Of a stretch of 64,000 bases of DNA, positions 1 to 9,377 are shown in pieces. The DNA is from Thermus albus. Its GTDB lineage: Bacteria; Deinococcota; Deinococci; Deinococcales; Thermaceae. The stretch covers positions 62,001 through 126,000 of the forward strand of contig NZ_JAKTNR010000005.1 in NCBI RefSeq assembly GCF_022760855.1, given 5' to 3'. The translations under genes and the position numbers were made by a program. Position 1 is the first letter of the stretch; every line of letters begins with the position of its first letter. The notes under the pieces are model-generated. The model did not search any database. It saw only the letters and a program-made list of their open reading frames with translations, and was not told the DNA's origin.

Positions 1-1730
1 GGCAGGTCGTAGTTGATGAGAAGATGGGCTTGTTGCAGGTTAACCCCCTCCCCGGCGGCATCCGTGGCCACCAGGATGAGGACGTTCTGGTCTTGGGTGA
101 AGCGGGCTTGGCGGCGGCGGCGCTCCTCCCGGGAAAGCCCTCCGTGGATGGTAACCACGGCCTCGGGTTGTCCCAGGAAGGTGGTGAGCCTGGCCTCTAG
201 GTAGTCCAGGGTATCCTTGTGCTCGGTGAAGACGATCAGCTTGCGCCCCTTTATGGGGTTTTTCTGCAAGAGGGAGCGCAGCTCCAGCCATTTGCGGTCT
301 TCCTGGCGTTGATAAAGAGCCAACGCCTCCTTTTCCAGGCGTTCTAGGGTGTGGATTTCCCGCTCCAGCTCAGCCCGGGTGCGGGCGGCCGTGGCCTGGT
401 CCAGGATCTCAGGAGCCCCTTCCCATTCCTCATCGGGGAACTCCTCTTTTTCCTCTATGTCCTCTTCTTCCAGGACGGGGAAGGCCAGGACCCCTTTTCC
501 CCTTAGCTCTTGGAGGCGGGCTTCGAGGCGTTTCCGGCGCCTTTCCAAAGAGCGGTAGATGGCCAGGGGGCTGCTGGCCAGCCGCCTTTGCAGAAGGGAT
601 AAGGCAAAGCCAACGGTGCGCTGTTGGCTTTCTTTCAAGGCCTCGGCCCGGTTCATCTCCTCACGCACATAGGCCGTGACGGCCTGATAGAGGTGCATCT
701 CCTCGCGGGAGAGGGCATAGGCCACGGTGTAGGCCCACCGCTCGGGAAAGAGGGGGGTGCCGTCAAAGCGCACCAGATCCTCCTTTTGCCTTCGGAGCCA
801 GACCCCTTCGGCGTTCAAGCTGGGGCCCCCTGGCCGGGGTTTGCCGGCAAAGCGGTCTGGGTCTAAAAGGGCGAGAAAGAGACGGAAGTCCTCCTCCTTA
901 CCCCGGTGGGGGGTAGCGGTGAGGAGGAGGAAGTGCTTGGCCTTTTCCGAGAGGCGTTGTCCCAGGCGGTATCGGCGGGTGGCCTTGATGTCTTGGCCGT
1001 CATAGGTGGCGGCCATCTTGTGGGCCTCGTCCACCACCACCAGGTCCCAGTCCACCTCGAGGGCCTTGTCCGAAACCTCTGTAAAGCGGGCAAGCCCATC
1101 CATACGGGCGATCCAGAGGGGGTGTTCTCGGAAGGGGTTCCTCGGGGAAGTTTCTAGGGCGAAGCGGGAAAAGATTCTGAAGTCCAAGCGGAACTTTTCC
1201 CAAAGTTCCTCCTGCCATTGCAAGACAAGGGCTCCGGGAGCCACCACCAAGACCCTTTCCAAGGCTCCCCTGAGGGAAAGCTCCCGGATGAGGAGTCCAG
1301 CCATGATGGTCTTGCCCGCACCCGGGTCATCGGCCAGGAGGAAACGCAAGGGGTTTTTGCGCAACATGTGGCCATAGACGGCCTCAATCTGGTGGGGAAG
1401 GGGTTCCACCAAGGAAGCATGTACCGCCATCATGGGGTCAAAGAGGTAGGCCAAGCGGATGCGCTTGGCCTCAGCGGCCAGACGGAAGCGGTCCCCGGGC
1501 GCATCTAGGGGGAAGCGGGCCGCCTCCTCCACCCGCAGCTGGGCCAGGTCCTCGGGGTAAAGGAGGACCTCGCGCAGGGTGCCCGAAGGTTCCCGATAGG
1601 TGATCTGGGCTACCCCATCCAGGAGGCGGACGCTTTCTAGACGCACGCTTCCTTGGGGAAGGAGGCCCTTGAGCCTTAGGCCGGGGCGGAGGGCCTCGAG
1701 GGTCAGGTCCGTGGACGAACCTCCCGTCAT
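1..1730 (-). CDS. SNF2/RapA-type DEAD/DEAH helicase, 3' part missing
   Basis: Superfamily 2 ATP-dependent translocase/helicase of the SNF2 (HepA/RapA) group; its substrate cannot be told from sequence. About 576 residues are visible and the gene runs off the left edge, so it is absent from simple ORF lists. Around residue 135 is Walker A (DDPGAGKT), near 232 the DEAH box (VVVDEAHK), near 270 motif III (LLLTATPH). From about residue 490 a helicase C-terminal domain begins (KLIVFTEHKDTL) and reaches ATDAAGEGVNLQ and LINYDLP, the motif V/VI region. The first ~100 residues are an unassigned N-terminal domain. The ATG is supported by TAAACT exactly 6 nt upstream, a leaderless promoter layout. Divergent from miaB. 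Relatives occur both as housekeeping RapA-like proteins and in defence loci; nothing visible here decides between them. Confidence 0.85.
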   Translation of the reverse strand, partial: MTGGSSTDLTLEALRPGLRLKGLLPQGSVRLESVRLLDGVAQITYREPSGTLREVLLYPEDLAQLRVEEAARFPLDAPGDRFRLAAEAKRIRLAYLFDPMMAVHASLVEPLPHQIEAVYGHMLRKNPLRFLLADDPGAGKTIMAGLLIRELSLRGALERVLVVAPGALVLQWQEELWEKFRLDFRIFSRFALETSPRNPFREHPLWIARMDGLARFTEVSDKALEVDWDLVVVDEAHKMAATYDGQDIKATRRYRLGQRLSEKAKHFLLLTATPHRGKEEDFRLFLALLDPDRFAGKPRPGGPSLNAEGVWLRRQKEDLVRFDGTPLFPERWAYTVAYALSREEMHLYQAVTAYVREEMNRAEALKESQQRTVGFALSLLQRRLASSPLAIYRSLERRRKRLEARLQELRGKGVLAFPVLEEEDIEEKEEFPDEEWEGAPEILDQATAARTRAELEREIHTLERLEKEALALYQRQEDRKWLELRSLLQKNPIKGRKLIVFTEHKDTLDYLEARLTTFLGQPEAVVTIHGGLSREERRRRQARFTQDQNVLILVATDAAGEGVNLQQAHLLINYDL

Positions 1731-1736
1731 GGTTCT

Positions 1737-1742
1737 AGTTTA
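1737..1742 (-). promoter_or_regulatory. -10 element of the helicase gene (leaderless layout)
   Basis: On the minus strand TAAACT is followed by 6 nt and then the ATG, with no Shine-Dalgarno. No convincing -35 is seen. Confidence 0.5.
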
Positions 1743-1798
1743 AGGTGCTACACTGAGGAAACGGGTCCGGGATCCCCCCGGTAGCCCCTGGGAGGCCT

Positions 1799-3121
1799 AT
1801 GCGTGCCCACATCATTACCTTTGGATGCCAGATGAACGAGTACGACTCCCACCTGGTGGCCAGCGAGCTGGTGAGCCTGGGGTGGGAGCTGGTGGACAGC
1901 GTGGAGGAGGCGGACTTTGTCTTGGTGAACACCTGCGCCGTCCGTGGCAAGCCTGTGGAGAAGGTGCGCTCCCTCCTGGGCCAGCTCCGTAAGGAAAAGG
2001 AGAGGAGAGGCCTTCTCATCGGGCTCATGGGCTGCTTGGCCCAGCTGGACGAGGGCCAGCAGATGGCCCGGAAGTTCGGGGTGGATATCCTCCTGGGCCC
2101 CGGGGCCCTTACCTCCTTGGCGGAGGCCTTGAAGCAAAACGGGCGCTTCTTTGACCTCACCTTCAAGGAGGACCTTCTGGACTACATTCCTCCACCCCCT
2201 AAAGGCGCCCTTTCCGCCCACGTGACCATCATCCGGGGATGCAACCACCACTGCACCTACTGCATCGTGCCCACCACCCGGGGTCCTGAGGTTTCCCGCC
2301 ATCCCGACCTGATCCTGAGGGAGATAGAGGCCCTGAGGGAAGCCGGGGTGGTGGAGGTCACCCTTTTGGGGCAGAACGTGAACTCCTACGGCAAGGACCA
2401 GCCGGGCTTTCCCTCCTTTGCCCAGCTCCTCCGCATGGTGGGCCGGATGGGCATCCCCCGGGTGCGCTTCCTCACCAGCCACCCGGTGAACTTCACCGAC
2501 GACATCATTGAGGCCATTGCCGAAACCCCGGCCATTACCCGCTACATCCACCTGCCGGTGCAGTCGGGTTCTGACCGGGTGCTGAGGCGCATGGCCCGGG
2601 AGTACCGCCGGGCGCATTACCTGGAGCGCATCCGCAAGATCCGCGAAGCCTTGCCGGATGTGGTGCTTTCCACCGATATCATCGTGGGATTTCCCGGGGA
2701 GACGGAGGAGGACTTCCAGGAAACCCTTTCCCTGTACGACGAGGTGGGGTACGACCAGGCTTACATGTTCATCTACTCCCCAAGGCCCGGCACCCCTGCC
2801 TACAAGCACTTCCAGGACCTGCCCCGGGAGGTGAAGGTGGAGAGGCTCATGCGCCTCATTGAGAAGCAGAAGGAGTGGAGCTACCGCCGGAACCTGGAGT
2901 GGGTGGGGAGGACCGTGGAGGTGCTGGTGCGGGGGGAGGCTAAGGAGGAAGGATATGTGCAGGGGCACGACCGGGGAAACCACCCGGTGCTGGTTCCTGC
3001 CCACCAGGCTCCCACCCCTGGGCTTTACCAGGTGGAGATCAAACAGGCCACCCCCCACCTGCTTTTCGGGGAGGTGGTGGGGGCTAGGGAACCGGCCCCC
3101 ATTCCCTTGCCCGTGGCCTGA
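1799..3121 (+). CDS. miaB: tRNA-2-methylthio-N6-dimethylallyladenosine synthase MiaB
   Basis: Radical-SAM methylthiotransferase that adds a 2-methylthio group to i6A at position 37 of tRNAs reading UNN codons. 440 residues, the usual family length. The N-terminal MTTase domain starts with [10 protein letters not shown], whose Cys belongs to the auxiliary 4Fe-4S cluster, with further Cys in NTCAVR and MGCLAQ. The radical-SAM motif GCNHHCTYC (CxxxCxxC) lies near residues 148-155, followed by [11 protein letters not shown]-terminal TRAM domain covers roughly residues 365-430. Divergent from the helicase; the next gene starts 9 bp downstream, so it probably heads a co-transcribed run to mobA. Confidence 0.95.
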   Translation: MRAHIITFGCQMNEYDSHLVASELVSLGWELVDSVEEADFVLVNTCAVRGKPVEKVRSLLGQLRKEKERRGLLIGLMGCLAQLDEGQQMARKFGVDILLGPGALTSLAEALKQNGRFFDLTFKEDLLDYIPPPPKGALSAHVTIIRGCNHHCTYCIVPTTRGPEVSRHPDLILREIEALREAGVVEVTLLGQNVNSYGKDQPGFPSFAQLLRMVGRMGIPRVRFLTSHPVNFTDDIIEAIAETPAITRYIHLPVQSGSDRVLRRMAREYRRAHYLERIRKIREALPDVVLSTDIIVGFPGETEEDFQETLSLYDEVGYDQAYMFIYSPRPGTPAYKHFQDLPREVKVERLMRLIEKQKEWSYRRNLEWVGRTVEVLVRGEAKEEGYVQGHDRGNHPVLVPAHQAPTPGLYQVEIKQATPHLLFGEVVGAREPAPIPLPVA

Positions 3122-3130
3122 GGAAGCACT

Positions 3131-3466
3131 ATGGGACGGCACCTTTTGCCTGTGAGCGGGGCCTTGGCCCTGTTTCTCCTCCTTTGGGCCAGTTTCCGCT
3201 TCAGCCCGGGGGGCTTTCTTCTGGCCCTAGGGTTTTCCTTTCCCCTGTATCTGGGTCTATTCCGCTGGCAAGGGAGGCTTTTGCAAAGGGGGCCTTCCCA
3301 GGCGGCTTTGGAGCGCTTGGCCATGAAGGAGGCTTGGCGGAAGGGCGGCTTCCTGCGCCCGGAGGACCTTAAAGCCTTCCTCTCCCCCTCCGAGGCGGAG
3401 CGCCTTTTAGAGGGGCTCGTGGGCCGGGGGCTTTGCCGGAAGGAGGGGGAAGGGTACCGGTTTTAG
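3131..3466 (+). CDS. Small two-TM protein with a winged-helix-like tail
   Basis: 111 residues, not recognised as a named family. Two hydrophobic segments (about residues 6-22 and 27-44) are followed by a charged soluble tail of ~60 residues. The tail contains LKAFLSPSEAERLLEGLVGRGLCRK, given here only as LSPSEAERLLEGLVGRGLC in core form, which resembles the small winged-helix pattern of two helices and a short wing. It sits 9 bp after miaB, and its stop is directly followed by the ATG of the FAD oxidoreductase, so the three are probably co-transcribed. A membrane-anchored nucleic-acid or protein-binding role is possible but is inference. Confidence 0.7.
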   Translation: MGRHLLPVSGALALFLLLWASFRFSPGGFLLALGFSFPLYLGLFRWQGRLLQRGPSQAALERLAMKEAWRKGGFLRPEDLKAFLSPSEAERLLEGLVGRGLCRKEGEGYRF

Positions 3467-4426
3467 ATGGCGGGTGGGCGGGCGAAAGCCGAGGTGGTGG
3501 TCCTAGGGGCGGGGGTGGTGGGGCTCACCGCCGCCCGGCTTTTGCAGGAAAAAGGCCACCGGGTCTTGGTGGTGGCCCAGGGCCTGGGGGAGGCCAGCCG
3601 GGTGCCCGTGGCCCTGGTGAACCCTTTAAGGGGAAGGCGCTTCACCCTGGCAAAGCGGGGTGAGGAGGCCCTCGAGGCGGCCCTCCGCTTCTATGGTCGC
3701 TTCGTGCCCTTGCACCTTGGCGTTTACCGCCCGGTGCCGGAAGGGGAGAGGGAGAGGGTGGCCTTGCGGCTTGGGGGGCTTAGGCACACCTGGGAGGAGG
3801 GAGGAGTCCTGTTGGAAGAGGCCTTCTGGCTGGAGCCCAGGCCCCTTCTGGAGAGGCTTGCGGAAGGGCTTTCGCTTCTTAAGGCCCGGGTTTTGGCCTG
3901 GGAGCCCCCGTACCTGCTTTTGGAGGGCGGGGAAAGGGTCCACGGGGAGGTGCTGGTCTATGCCGGTGGGGGGCAGGGGGCGCACCTTTTGGGCCTCGAG
4001 GGGCGGCATATCCCGGGACTGGTGTTGCTTCTCTTGGACTACTTTCCTCGGGCCCTCAGCTACCGGGTCTATTTGGCGGGAAGCGTCCTTGGGGGAAGCT
4101 ACCTGCCCCACCAGAAAACCCCGGAGGCCCCACCCCCCACGGAAGGGGAGGCGGAGTGGCTCCTCAGGGGGGCGGAGGCCCTTTTGGGCTACCGGCCAAA
4201 GGTGGCCTCGGCCTGGCGGGGGGTGCGCTTCCGGCTTGATCGCCCCACCCCGCCTAGCGGCAGGGTGGGGGCCCCGGAAGAGGGCCCCAGTCTGCCTGGC
4301 GGCGAGGTAGGGCTTCCTTACCTCTTTCCGGTGGAGGGGGGTTTTGCCCTCACGGGGCTCGGCTCCACCGGGTTCCTCTATGCCCCGTGGCTTGGGGAGA
4401 GGTTGCTTGCGGCCTTAGCATGGTAG
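3467..4426 (+). CDS. FAD-dependent oxidoreductase, DAO/glycine-oxidase superfamily
   Basis: 319 residues. A classic N-terminal dinucleotide-binding beta-alpha-beta unit (VVVLGAGVVGLTAARLL, GxGxxG) begins at about residue 9. The substrate/FAD half follows, with ALVNPLRGRRF near residue 45 and a C-terminal glycine-rich FAD-contact strand (ALTGLGSTGFLYAP). The fold is that of D-amino-acid/glycine oxidases and of the oxidase half of MnmC; NPLRGRRF near the N-terminus particularly resembles MnmC2-like proteins. Substrate unknown. The ATG directly follows the previous stop and the gene overlaps the mobA start. Neighbourhood with miaB (tRNA modification) and mobA does not fix a pathway. Confidence 0.75.
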   Translation: MAGGRAKAEVVVLGAGVVGLTAARLLQEKGHRVLVVAQGLGEASRVPVALVNPLRGRRFTLAKRGEEALEAALRFYGRFVPLHLGVYRPVPEGERERVALRLGGLRHTWEEGGVLLEEAFWLEPRPLLERLAEGLSLLKARVLAWEPPYLLLEGGERVHGEVLVYAGGGQGAHLLGLEGRHIPGLVLLLLDYFPRALSYRVYLAGSVLGGSYLPHQKTPEAPPPTEGEAEWLLRGAEALLGYRPKVASAWRGVRFRLDRPTPPSGRVGAPEEGPSLPGGEVGLPYLFPVEGGFALTGLGSTGFLYAPWLGERLLAALAW

Positions 4427-4428
4427 GC

Positions 4429-4986
4429 ATGTACTCGGGGGCGGTGATCGCTGGGGGGCTTTCCCGACGGTTTGGGGAGGACAAGGCCCTTTACCCTTAC
4501 CGGGGAAAAACCCTCCTCCAATGGGTCCTGGATAGCCTTCAGAGGGCGGGGGAACGCTTTATTGTGGCCAACCGGCCCTACGAGGGGTTGGGGGTGCCGG
4601 TCTACCCCGACCTTCTCCCGGGCGCCGACAGCCTTTCCGGTCTGCACTCCGCCCTCTTTCATGCCCGCTACCCTTGGGTGGCGGTGGCGGCCACGGACCT
4701 GCCTTTCCTTACGCCCAGCTACTGGGATTTCCTCTTTGAGAAGGCCCTGGCCTCGGCGTACCCGGTGGTGGTGGTCCATAACCCGGAAGGCCACCTGGAG
4801 CCCCTCATGGCCTTTTACCACAAGGACTGCCTGCCCCAGGTGGAGCGGCAGATACGGGAGGGGGATTTCCTCTTAAGGCGGGTCATGGAGGCTTTGGGGG
4901 CCACCTATATCCCGGCCGAGGAGGTGGTGGCCCGCTTCGGGGCCCAGGTATTCCTCAACGCCAACCGCAAGGAGGAGCTTCCCTAG
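4429..4986 (+). CDS. mobA: Molybdenum cofactor guanylyltransferase MobA
   Basis: Transfers GMP from GTP to molybdopterin-Mo to form the MGD cofactor. The nucleotidyltransferase signature GAVIAGGLSRRFGEDKAL lies right at the N-terminus. The metal-binding Asp is in AATDLPFLTP, and the C-terminal helix contains NANRKEELP. I chose ATG 4429 because the signature starts three residues later; ATG 4420, overlapping the upstream stop, is also possible, while an upstream in-frame start at 4387 lies wholly inside the oxidoreductase. Resulting length is 185 residues. Its stop TAG overlaps the stop of the convergent surface-protein pseudogene within CTAG. Suggests the organism makes MGD-type molybdoenzymes. 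Confidence 0.9.
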   Translation: MYSGAVIAGGLSRRFGEDKALYPYRGKTLLQWVLDSLQRAGERFIVANRPYEGLGVPVYPDLLPGADSLSGLHSALFHARYPWVAVAATDLPFLTPSYWDFLFEKALASAYPVVVVHNPEGHLEPLMAFYHKDCLPQVERQIREGDFLLRRVMEALGATYIPAEEVVARFGAQVFLNANRKEELP

Positions 4987-6168
4987 TCCCGCACCCGGAT
5001 GCGGGCGCTATGGGTTCGCACCCCGTCCAGATACAGCTCCAGCTCGTAGGCCCCTGGCGTCTTGGGAGCCAGGAAGGTGCCCCGGTAGGTGAAGTCGTCC
5101 ACCCTTTCCAAGGGAAGGACCATGGGGCCTAGGCGAACCTCCACCCGGTTGGCCCGGCGTAGGAGGCGGGCCTCGAGGCGCACCTCCTCCCCGGGGTCAA
5201 GGAGGGCGGGGCTGGCCTGCAGGGTGGCCAGGGGTCCCGGGCGGAGGGTGAGGAGGGCCGTGGTTTCGCTCCGTTCCCCTTGGCCTTCGGCCACCACCTT
5301 GATCTCCAAAGTGCCTTGGCCCTCCACCACAGCCAAGGTCCTGTAGACCCCTTCTCCTACAGGGGTTAAGGCCAGGATACGGCCGGCCACCTCGGCCCAG
5401 ACCCTTTCTGGCTTCCCTTGCACGGTGGCTTCCAGGGCCACTTCCGCTCCAGGAGGGAGGGCCGGGGGCAAGGGTTTTAGGACCACCGCCAGGGTCTCCT
5501 CGGTAAGGGTGCGCACCACCTCCCGCACCACGGGCCGGGAGCAAGACCTGGGGTAGGGGTCCAGGCGAGAGGCTTAGGGATACCGGCTCCCCTGGTTCCT
5601 GAAGCTTGTCCAGGCTGGCCGGGTCTAGGCTCAGGGTGTAGTTCCCCGGGAGAAGCCCGCCCACGACAAAAACCCCTCGTCCGTCGGCCAGGGTGGTTCG
5701 GGTTTCCGGCCCTTGTACCCGTACCCGGGCGTAGGGAAGGGGGGGTTCCCCCTCGTCCTTGATGCCGTTGCGGTTGGCATCCAAAAAGACCTGGCCCATG
5801 AGGCCCACAACCGTTTCCACGGGGAGGTCTAGGGGCAAGGTGAGGCCGCGCTCCACCTTGGCCTCTACCCGGCGCCGTAGGGCCAGGGTGGCCTCGAGGC
5901 CCCCACCTCCAGGCGGTAGCTTCCGGGGTAAAGCTCCAGGCGGTAGCGGCCCTTCTCGTCCGCTACCGTTTCCAGGCCCCTACCCGCACCTTGGCCCCAG
6001 GGAGGGGGGGCTCGTCAGGGTTCCGCACCCCGTCCCGGTTTTGGTCGTGGAAAACCAGGCCTTCCACATACCCCGTGGCCCGGCCCCCGAAGGCCTGGAC
6101 CACCTCCTCGGGGGTGTCAAACCCGCCTTTAAACTCCAAGGTGCCCAACCCACCCCAATAAAGGCGGG
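4983..6168 (-). pseudogene. Frameshifted SdrD/B-type surface protein gene
   Basis: Reads as one protein only if several single-base frameshifts are allowed. N-terminal to C-terminal: a stretch with FDTPEEVVQAFGG and a Ca-binding-type repeat DQNRDGVRNPDEPPLPGA (near 6000-6080), then RYRLELYPGSYRLEV in a second frame (about 5915-5960), then a second repeat DANRNGIKDEGEPPLPYA in a third frame (about 5740-5790). After a break near 5530 comes a C-terminal beta-rich region ending LYLDGVRTHSARIRVRD. The two upstream breaks sit in runs of 4-5 G before CCT (about 5908 and 5973) where one extra G restores VGGLE in both. These features resemble SdrD B-like domains of secreted surface proteins. No signal peptide or start codon is found, so the 5' end is missing. 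Alternatively the indels are sequencing errors in G-runs, but that would not explain the missing N-terminus. Confidence 0.6.
6122..6168. repeat. 10-bp inverted repeat at the junction of the two decayed genes
   Basis: CCCGCCTTTA at 6122-6131 is exactly mirrored by TAAAGGCGGG at 6159-6168, separated by 27 bp. It lies where coding potential switches from the minus strand (below) to the plus strand (above). Confidence 0.55.
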
Positions 6169-6169
6169 C

Positions 6170-6349
6170 CACTTTTGGGGGACCGTGCTTCCAGAAGACC
6201 CTTTGGACTACGCCTTCCTCCTGCCCCCGGGGGTCTACCGCTTGGGCCTTGGGACCCGGGGCCTGGCCGAACTTCGGCTTAGGGCTCACCATCCCACCCC
6301 TGGCTCGGCCCAGGTCTTGACCCCTTTGGGCCAGGTGGTGGAGGTCTAA
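6170..6349 (+). pseudogene. 3' tail of a lost plus-strand gene, convergent with lon
   Basis: The plus frame reads LPEDPLDYAFLLPPGVYRLG and continues as a beta-rich stretch to a TAA that overlaps the lon stop codon inside CTAA. The composition looks like the end of a secreted domain such as a pre-peptidase C-terminal domain. The overlapping stop is the same arrangement as at real convergent pairs elsewhere in the window. There is no plausible beginning: upstream in this frame the sequence is antisense to the frameshifted minus-strand gene. I read it as the surviving 3' end of a gene truncated by a deletion. A 54-residue ORF from GTG 6185 is the alternative. Confidence 0.4.
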
Positions 6350-8733
6350 GCTCCCGCTCCCGGCTGGGGCCTCTCGGCGGGGGCGGTTGGGGGTGGGGAA
6401 GGGGGCAGGAGGAGGAGGCGCAACACCTCTCCCACCTCTTCCACGAAGGTGATCTCCAGGTCTTTTAGGATCTCCTCGGGCACCTCCTTCAGCTCGGGCT
6501 GGTTCTCCTTGGGCAGGATGACCCGGAAGATGCCCGCCTGGTGAGCGGCGAGGAGTTTCTCCTTAACCCCGCCGATGGCCAACACCTTACCCCTTAGGGT
6601 GATCTCCCCGGTCATGGCCACATCCATGCGCACGGGCCGCCCCGTGAGGGCACTGGCCAAGGCGGTGGCCATGGTGATGCCCGCGGAGGGACCATCTTTG
6701 GGGGTGGCGCCCTCGGGGACGTGGATATGGAGGTCGTATTCCTTATGGAACCCCTCGGGTAGGCCCCACTCCTCCCGGTGGGCCCGGAGGTAGGTGAGGG
6801 CGGCGTGGGCCGATTCCTTCATCACCTCCCCCAGGTTGCCGGTGAGGTTCACCTTGCCGGTCCCGGGCACGGCCATGGCCTCAATGGTGAGCAAAGCCCC
6901 GCCATAGGGCGTCCAGGCCAGGCCCTGGGCCACCCCCACCTGGGGCGCCTTCTCCGCCCGGTCTGGGCGGTAGCGGGGCACGCCCAGGTAGGCCTCCAGA
7001 TCCTGGGCATCCACCACCCGCACCCCTTCCCAGGGGCTTTCCAGGTAGTCCTTGGCCGCCTTGCGGGCCACCTTGGAAAGCTCCCGGTCCAGGTTCCTGA
7101 CCCCGGCCTCCCGGGTGTACTCCTGGACGATGCGGTCCAGGGCCCGGTCGGTGATCTCCAGCTTGCCCTCGAGGCCCGCCTCCTTCACCTGGAAGGGCCA
7201 GCGGAAGTGGCGGGCGATGGCCCGCTTCTCCGGCAGGGTATAGCCGGGGATCTCAATGACCTCCATCCGGTCCAGAAGGGGCTTGGGAATGGTGGAAAGG
7301 GTGTTGGCGGTGGTGATGAAAAAGACCTTGGAAAGGTCGTAGGGGACATCCAGGTAGTGGTCGGTGAAGGTGTGGTTTTGCTCGGGGTCTAAAACCTCCA
7401 GAAGGGCCGAGGCCGGGTCCCCCCGCCAGTCGGAGGAAAGCTTGTCTATCTCGTCCAGGAGGAAGACAGGGTTGACCACGCCCACCTGCTTCATGCCCTG
7501 GATGATCTTCCCGGGAAGCGCCCCAATATAGGTGCGCCGGTGGCCCCTTATCTCCGCTTCGTCCCGCACGCCCCCCAGGGAGATACGGTGGAACCTGCGG
7601 TTCATGCTGCGGGCGATGCTCTTGCCCAAGGAGGTCTTGCCCACCCCCGGGGGTCCCACGAAACAGAGGATGGGGGCATGGCCCTTCACCTCTTTCCCTT
7701 GCGTGAGCTGGCGCACCGCCAGGTACTCCAGGATCCGCTCCTTAACGTCTCTCAGGCCGTAGTGGTCCTCGTCCAGGACCCGCTTGGTGACGGCGATGTC
7801 CAAAACCTCGGGGTCGGCCTCGGTCCAGGGTACCTCCAGGAGCCAGTCCAGGTAGGTGCGGCTCACCGTGGCCTCGGGGGAGCCGGGCTGCATGCGCTCC
7901 AGGCGTTTTAGCTCCTTGAGGGCCTTTTCCTTTACGGCCTCCGGCATGCCCTTCTTCTCTATGCGCTCCCGGAGCTCCTCCATTTCGCTTAGGAAGTCCT
8001 CCCCGCCCCCAAGCTCCCTTTGGATGGCCTTCATCTGCTCCCGGAGGTAGTACTCCCTTTGGTTTTGGTCCATCTGCTCCTTGACCCGGGCGGCGATCTT
8101 CTTGTCCAGCTCAAAGCGCTCCAGGTCCCTAAGGAGGAGGGCCAACACCTTTTTCAACCGCTCCTCCACCTCCGGGGTTTCCAGGATAGCCTGTTTGTCC
8201 GGAAGTTCCCAGGTGGCGTGGTGGGCTACCAGATCCGCCAGGATGGCGGGGTCCAGGGTGCTTTTGATGGCCTCCTGCTGGTAGCGGTCCAGGCGCAGGG
8301 TCTTGTGGTTTTGCAGGTAGCGTTCAAAGGCCTCCTGCACCTCGTTCACCAGGACCCGGGCCAGGCCTGGGTCCTGGAGGGGGGGCTCGGAAAGCACCTC
8401 CCCAATGGCCCTGAGGTAGGGGGCGGCCACGTAGGAGAGAAGCTTTGCCCGGTTCCTGGCCTCCACCATCACCTGCAGGGTGCCGTCCGGCAGGCGCATG
8501 GCCTGCTTCACCACCGCTAGGGTGCCTACCTCATAGAGGTCCTCAGGGGTGGGGTCGTCCACCTCAGGGTCCTTCTGGGTGACCAGAAAGAGGTAGCGGT
8601 CGGCGTTTAAGGCTTCCTCCACCGCCCTTTTGCTCTTGGGGCGACCCACATCCACCGCGGTGGTGGTGTGGGGGAGGATCACGGTGTTCCTAAGGGGAAG
8701 TACGGGAAGTTCCAGGCGGAAGGCGTCCTTCAT
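6346..8733 (-). CDS. lon: ATP-dependent protease Lon
   Basis: Cytosolic AAA+ serine protease degrading misfolded and regulatory proteins; 795 residues, typical LonA length. Order: N-terminal substrate-binding domain ([14 protein letters not shown] near residue 9), coiled-coil linker, AAA+ module with Walker [14 protein letters not shown] near residue 360 and Walker [14 protein letters not shown], and C-terminal protease domain with the catalytic Ser in [10 protein letters not shown] and the catalytic Lys in [15 protein letters not shown] proline-rich tail ends the protein. A TATGAT hexamer lies 9 nt before the ATG on the minus strand. T. thermophilus carries more than one Lon-type protease, so a paralogue elsewhere is likely. 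Confidence 0.97.
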   Translation of the reverse strand: MKDAFRLELPVLPLRNTVILPHTTTAVDVGRPKSKRAVEEALNADRYLFLVTQKDPEVDDPTPEDLYEVGTLAVVKQAMRLPDGTLQVMVEARNRAKLLSYVAAPYLRAIGEVLSEPPLQDPGLARVLVNEVQEAFERYLQNHKTLRLDRYQQEAIKSTLDPAILADLVAHHATWELPDKQAILETPEVEERLKKVLALLLRDLERFELDKKIAARVKEQMDQNQREYYLREQMKAIQRELGGGEDFLSEMEELRERIEKKGMPEAVKEKALKELKRLERMQPGSPEATVSRTYLDWLLEVPWTEADPEVLDIAVTKRVLDEDHYGLRDVKERILEYLAVRQLTQGKEVKGHAPILCFVGPPGVGKTSLGKSIARSMNRRFHRISLGGVRDEAEIRGHRRTYIGALPGKIIQGMKQVGVVNPVFLLDEIDKLSSDWRGDPASALLEVLDPEQNHTFTDHYLDVPYDLSKVFFITTANTLSTIPKPLLDRMEVIEIPGYTLPEKRAIARHFRWPFQVKEAGLEGKLEITDRALDRIVQEYTREAGVRNLDRELSKVARKAAKDYLESPWEGVRVVDAQDLEAYLGVPRYRPDRAEKAPQVGVAQGLAWTPYGGALLTIEAMAVPGTGKVNLTGNLGEVMKESAHAALTYLRAHREEWGLPEGFHKEYDLHIHVPEGATPKDGPSAGITMATALASALTGRPVRMDVAMTGEITLRGKVLAIGGVKEKLLAAHQAGIFRVILPKENQPELKEVPEEILKDLEITFVEEVGEVLRLLLLPPSPPPTAPAERPQPGAGA

Positions 8734-8824
8734 CTAAGACCTATCATAGCCATGGGGGATGAAAGATAAAACCCTGAAACCACGATCCCCCCAATTGTCC
8801 CGGGGGCTGGCTTCCAAGGGCCCT

Positions 8825-9325
8825 TTAGAAACCTACGGTCAGCATGGCCTTGGGATCCTTTAGGGTGAACACCCCGCCTTGGCTCGGCAGGCCTTGGACC
8901 TCGAGGCCCAACCAGAACCGGCCTTGGGCCACCCCCTGGGTGAGGTTTCTGCCCCCAAGGGTAAGGGGGGCGCTGGCGCTCTCCTCAAACCGGGCTTCCC
9001 CTGCCCTTTCGTCGTCGGCTCCGATGGGACAGAGGTAGGCTTGGCCTAGGTCCTGGCAGGCACTGGGATCTTTTAGGCGCACGTAAAAACCCAGAGTGGT
9101 GCTGAGGGGTTGGTTTGCCTCGAGGGTGCCCAGGATTACGACGCTCTTCGGGGCCACGGGGGGAGGAGAAAAGCTTAGGGGGTCCTTTTTATAAAGGATC
9201 ATCCCTTGGGTGTTTGGCAGGGGCGGTACTTGGAAAGTTTGCGAAGGCAAGTCCACAGTGATGGTGTAGGAGCAAGCTGCTAGGAGCAAGAGGCCTATCA
9301 GGGAAAGGGTTAGGAGGCTTCTCAT
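8825..9325 (-). CDS. Lipoprotein of unknown function
   Basis: 166 residues from the ATG at 9325. The N-terminus is a clear lipoprotein signal: MRSLLTLSLIGLLLLAAC, with lipobox LAAC at residues 15-18, so the mature protein is lipid-anchored outside the inner membrane. The rest is a beta-rich domain with no motif I recognise; it contains two Cys (PSACQDLGQAYLCP) that could form a disulphide. A longer ORF in the same frame extends to 9727 but would overlap pyrD and bury the signal peptide, so I rejected that start. Divergent from pyrD with a 52-bp gap. Function unknown. Confidence 0.75.
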   Translation of the reverse strand: MRSLLTLSLIGLLLLAACSYTITVDLPSQTFQVPPLPNTQGMILYKKDPLSFSPPPVAPKSVVILGTLEANQPLSTTLGFYVRLKDPSACQDLGQAYLCPIGADDERAGEARFEESASAPLTLGGRNLTQGVAQGRFWLGLEVQGLPSQGGVFTLKDPKAMLTVGF

Positions 9326-9377
9326 AAGGCCATCTTTAACCTCACCTGGGAGAGGAGTCAAGGTAGCATGGGCTCGT

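Noticed and set aside
1-1730. The helicase as part of a defence island
   Set aside because: No methylase, nuclease or other defence gene is visible beside it; the left neighbour is outside the window, so the idea is unsupported.
1748-3142. A 464-residue open frame antisense to miaB
   Set aside because: It mirrors a complete miaB with all cluster motifs; the His/Gly/Val-rich product is typical of a shadow frame in high-GC DNA.
5759-6349. A 196-codon plus-strand frame taken as one gene
   Set aside because: Only the last ~55 codons look like protein; the upstream part is the complement of the SdrD-like repeat sequence.
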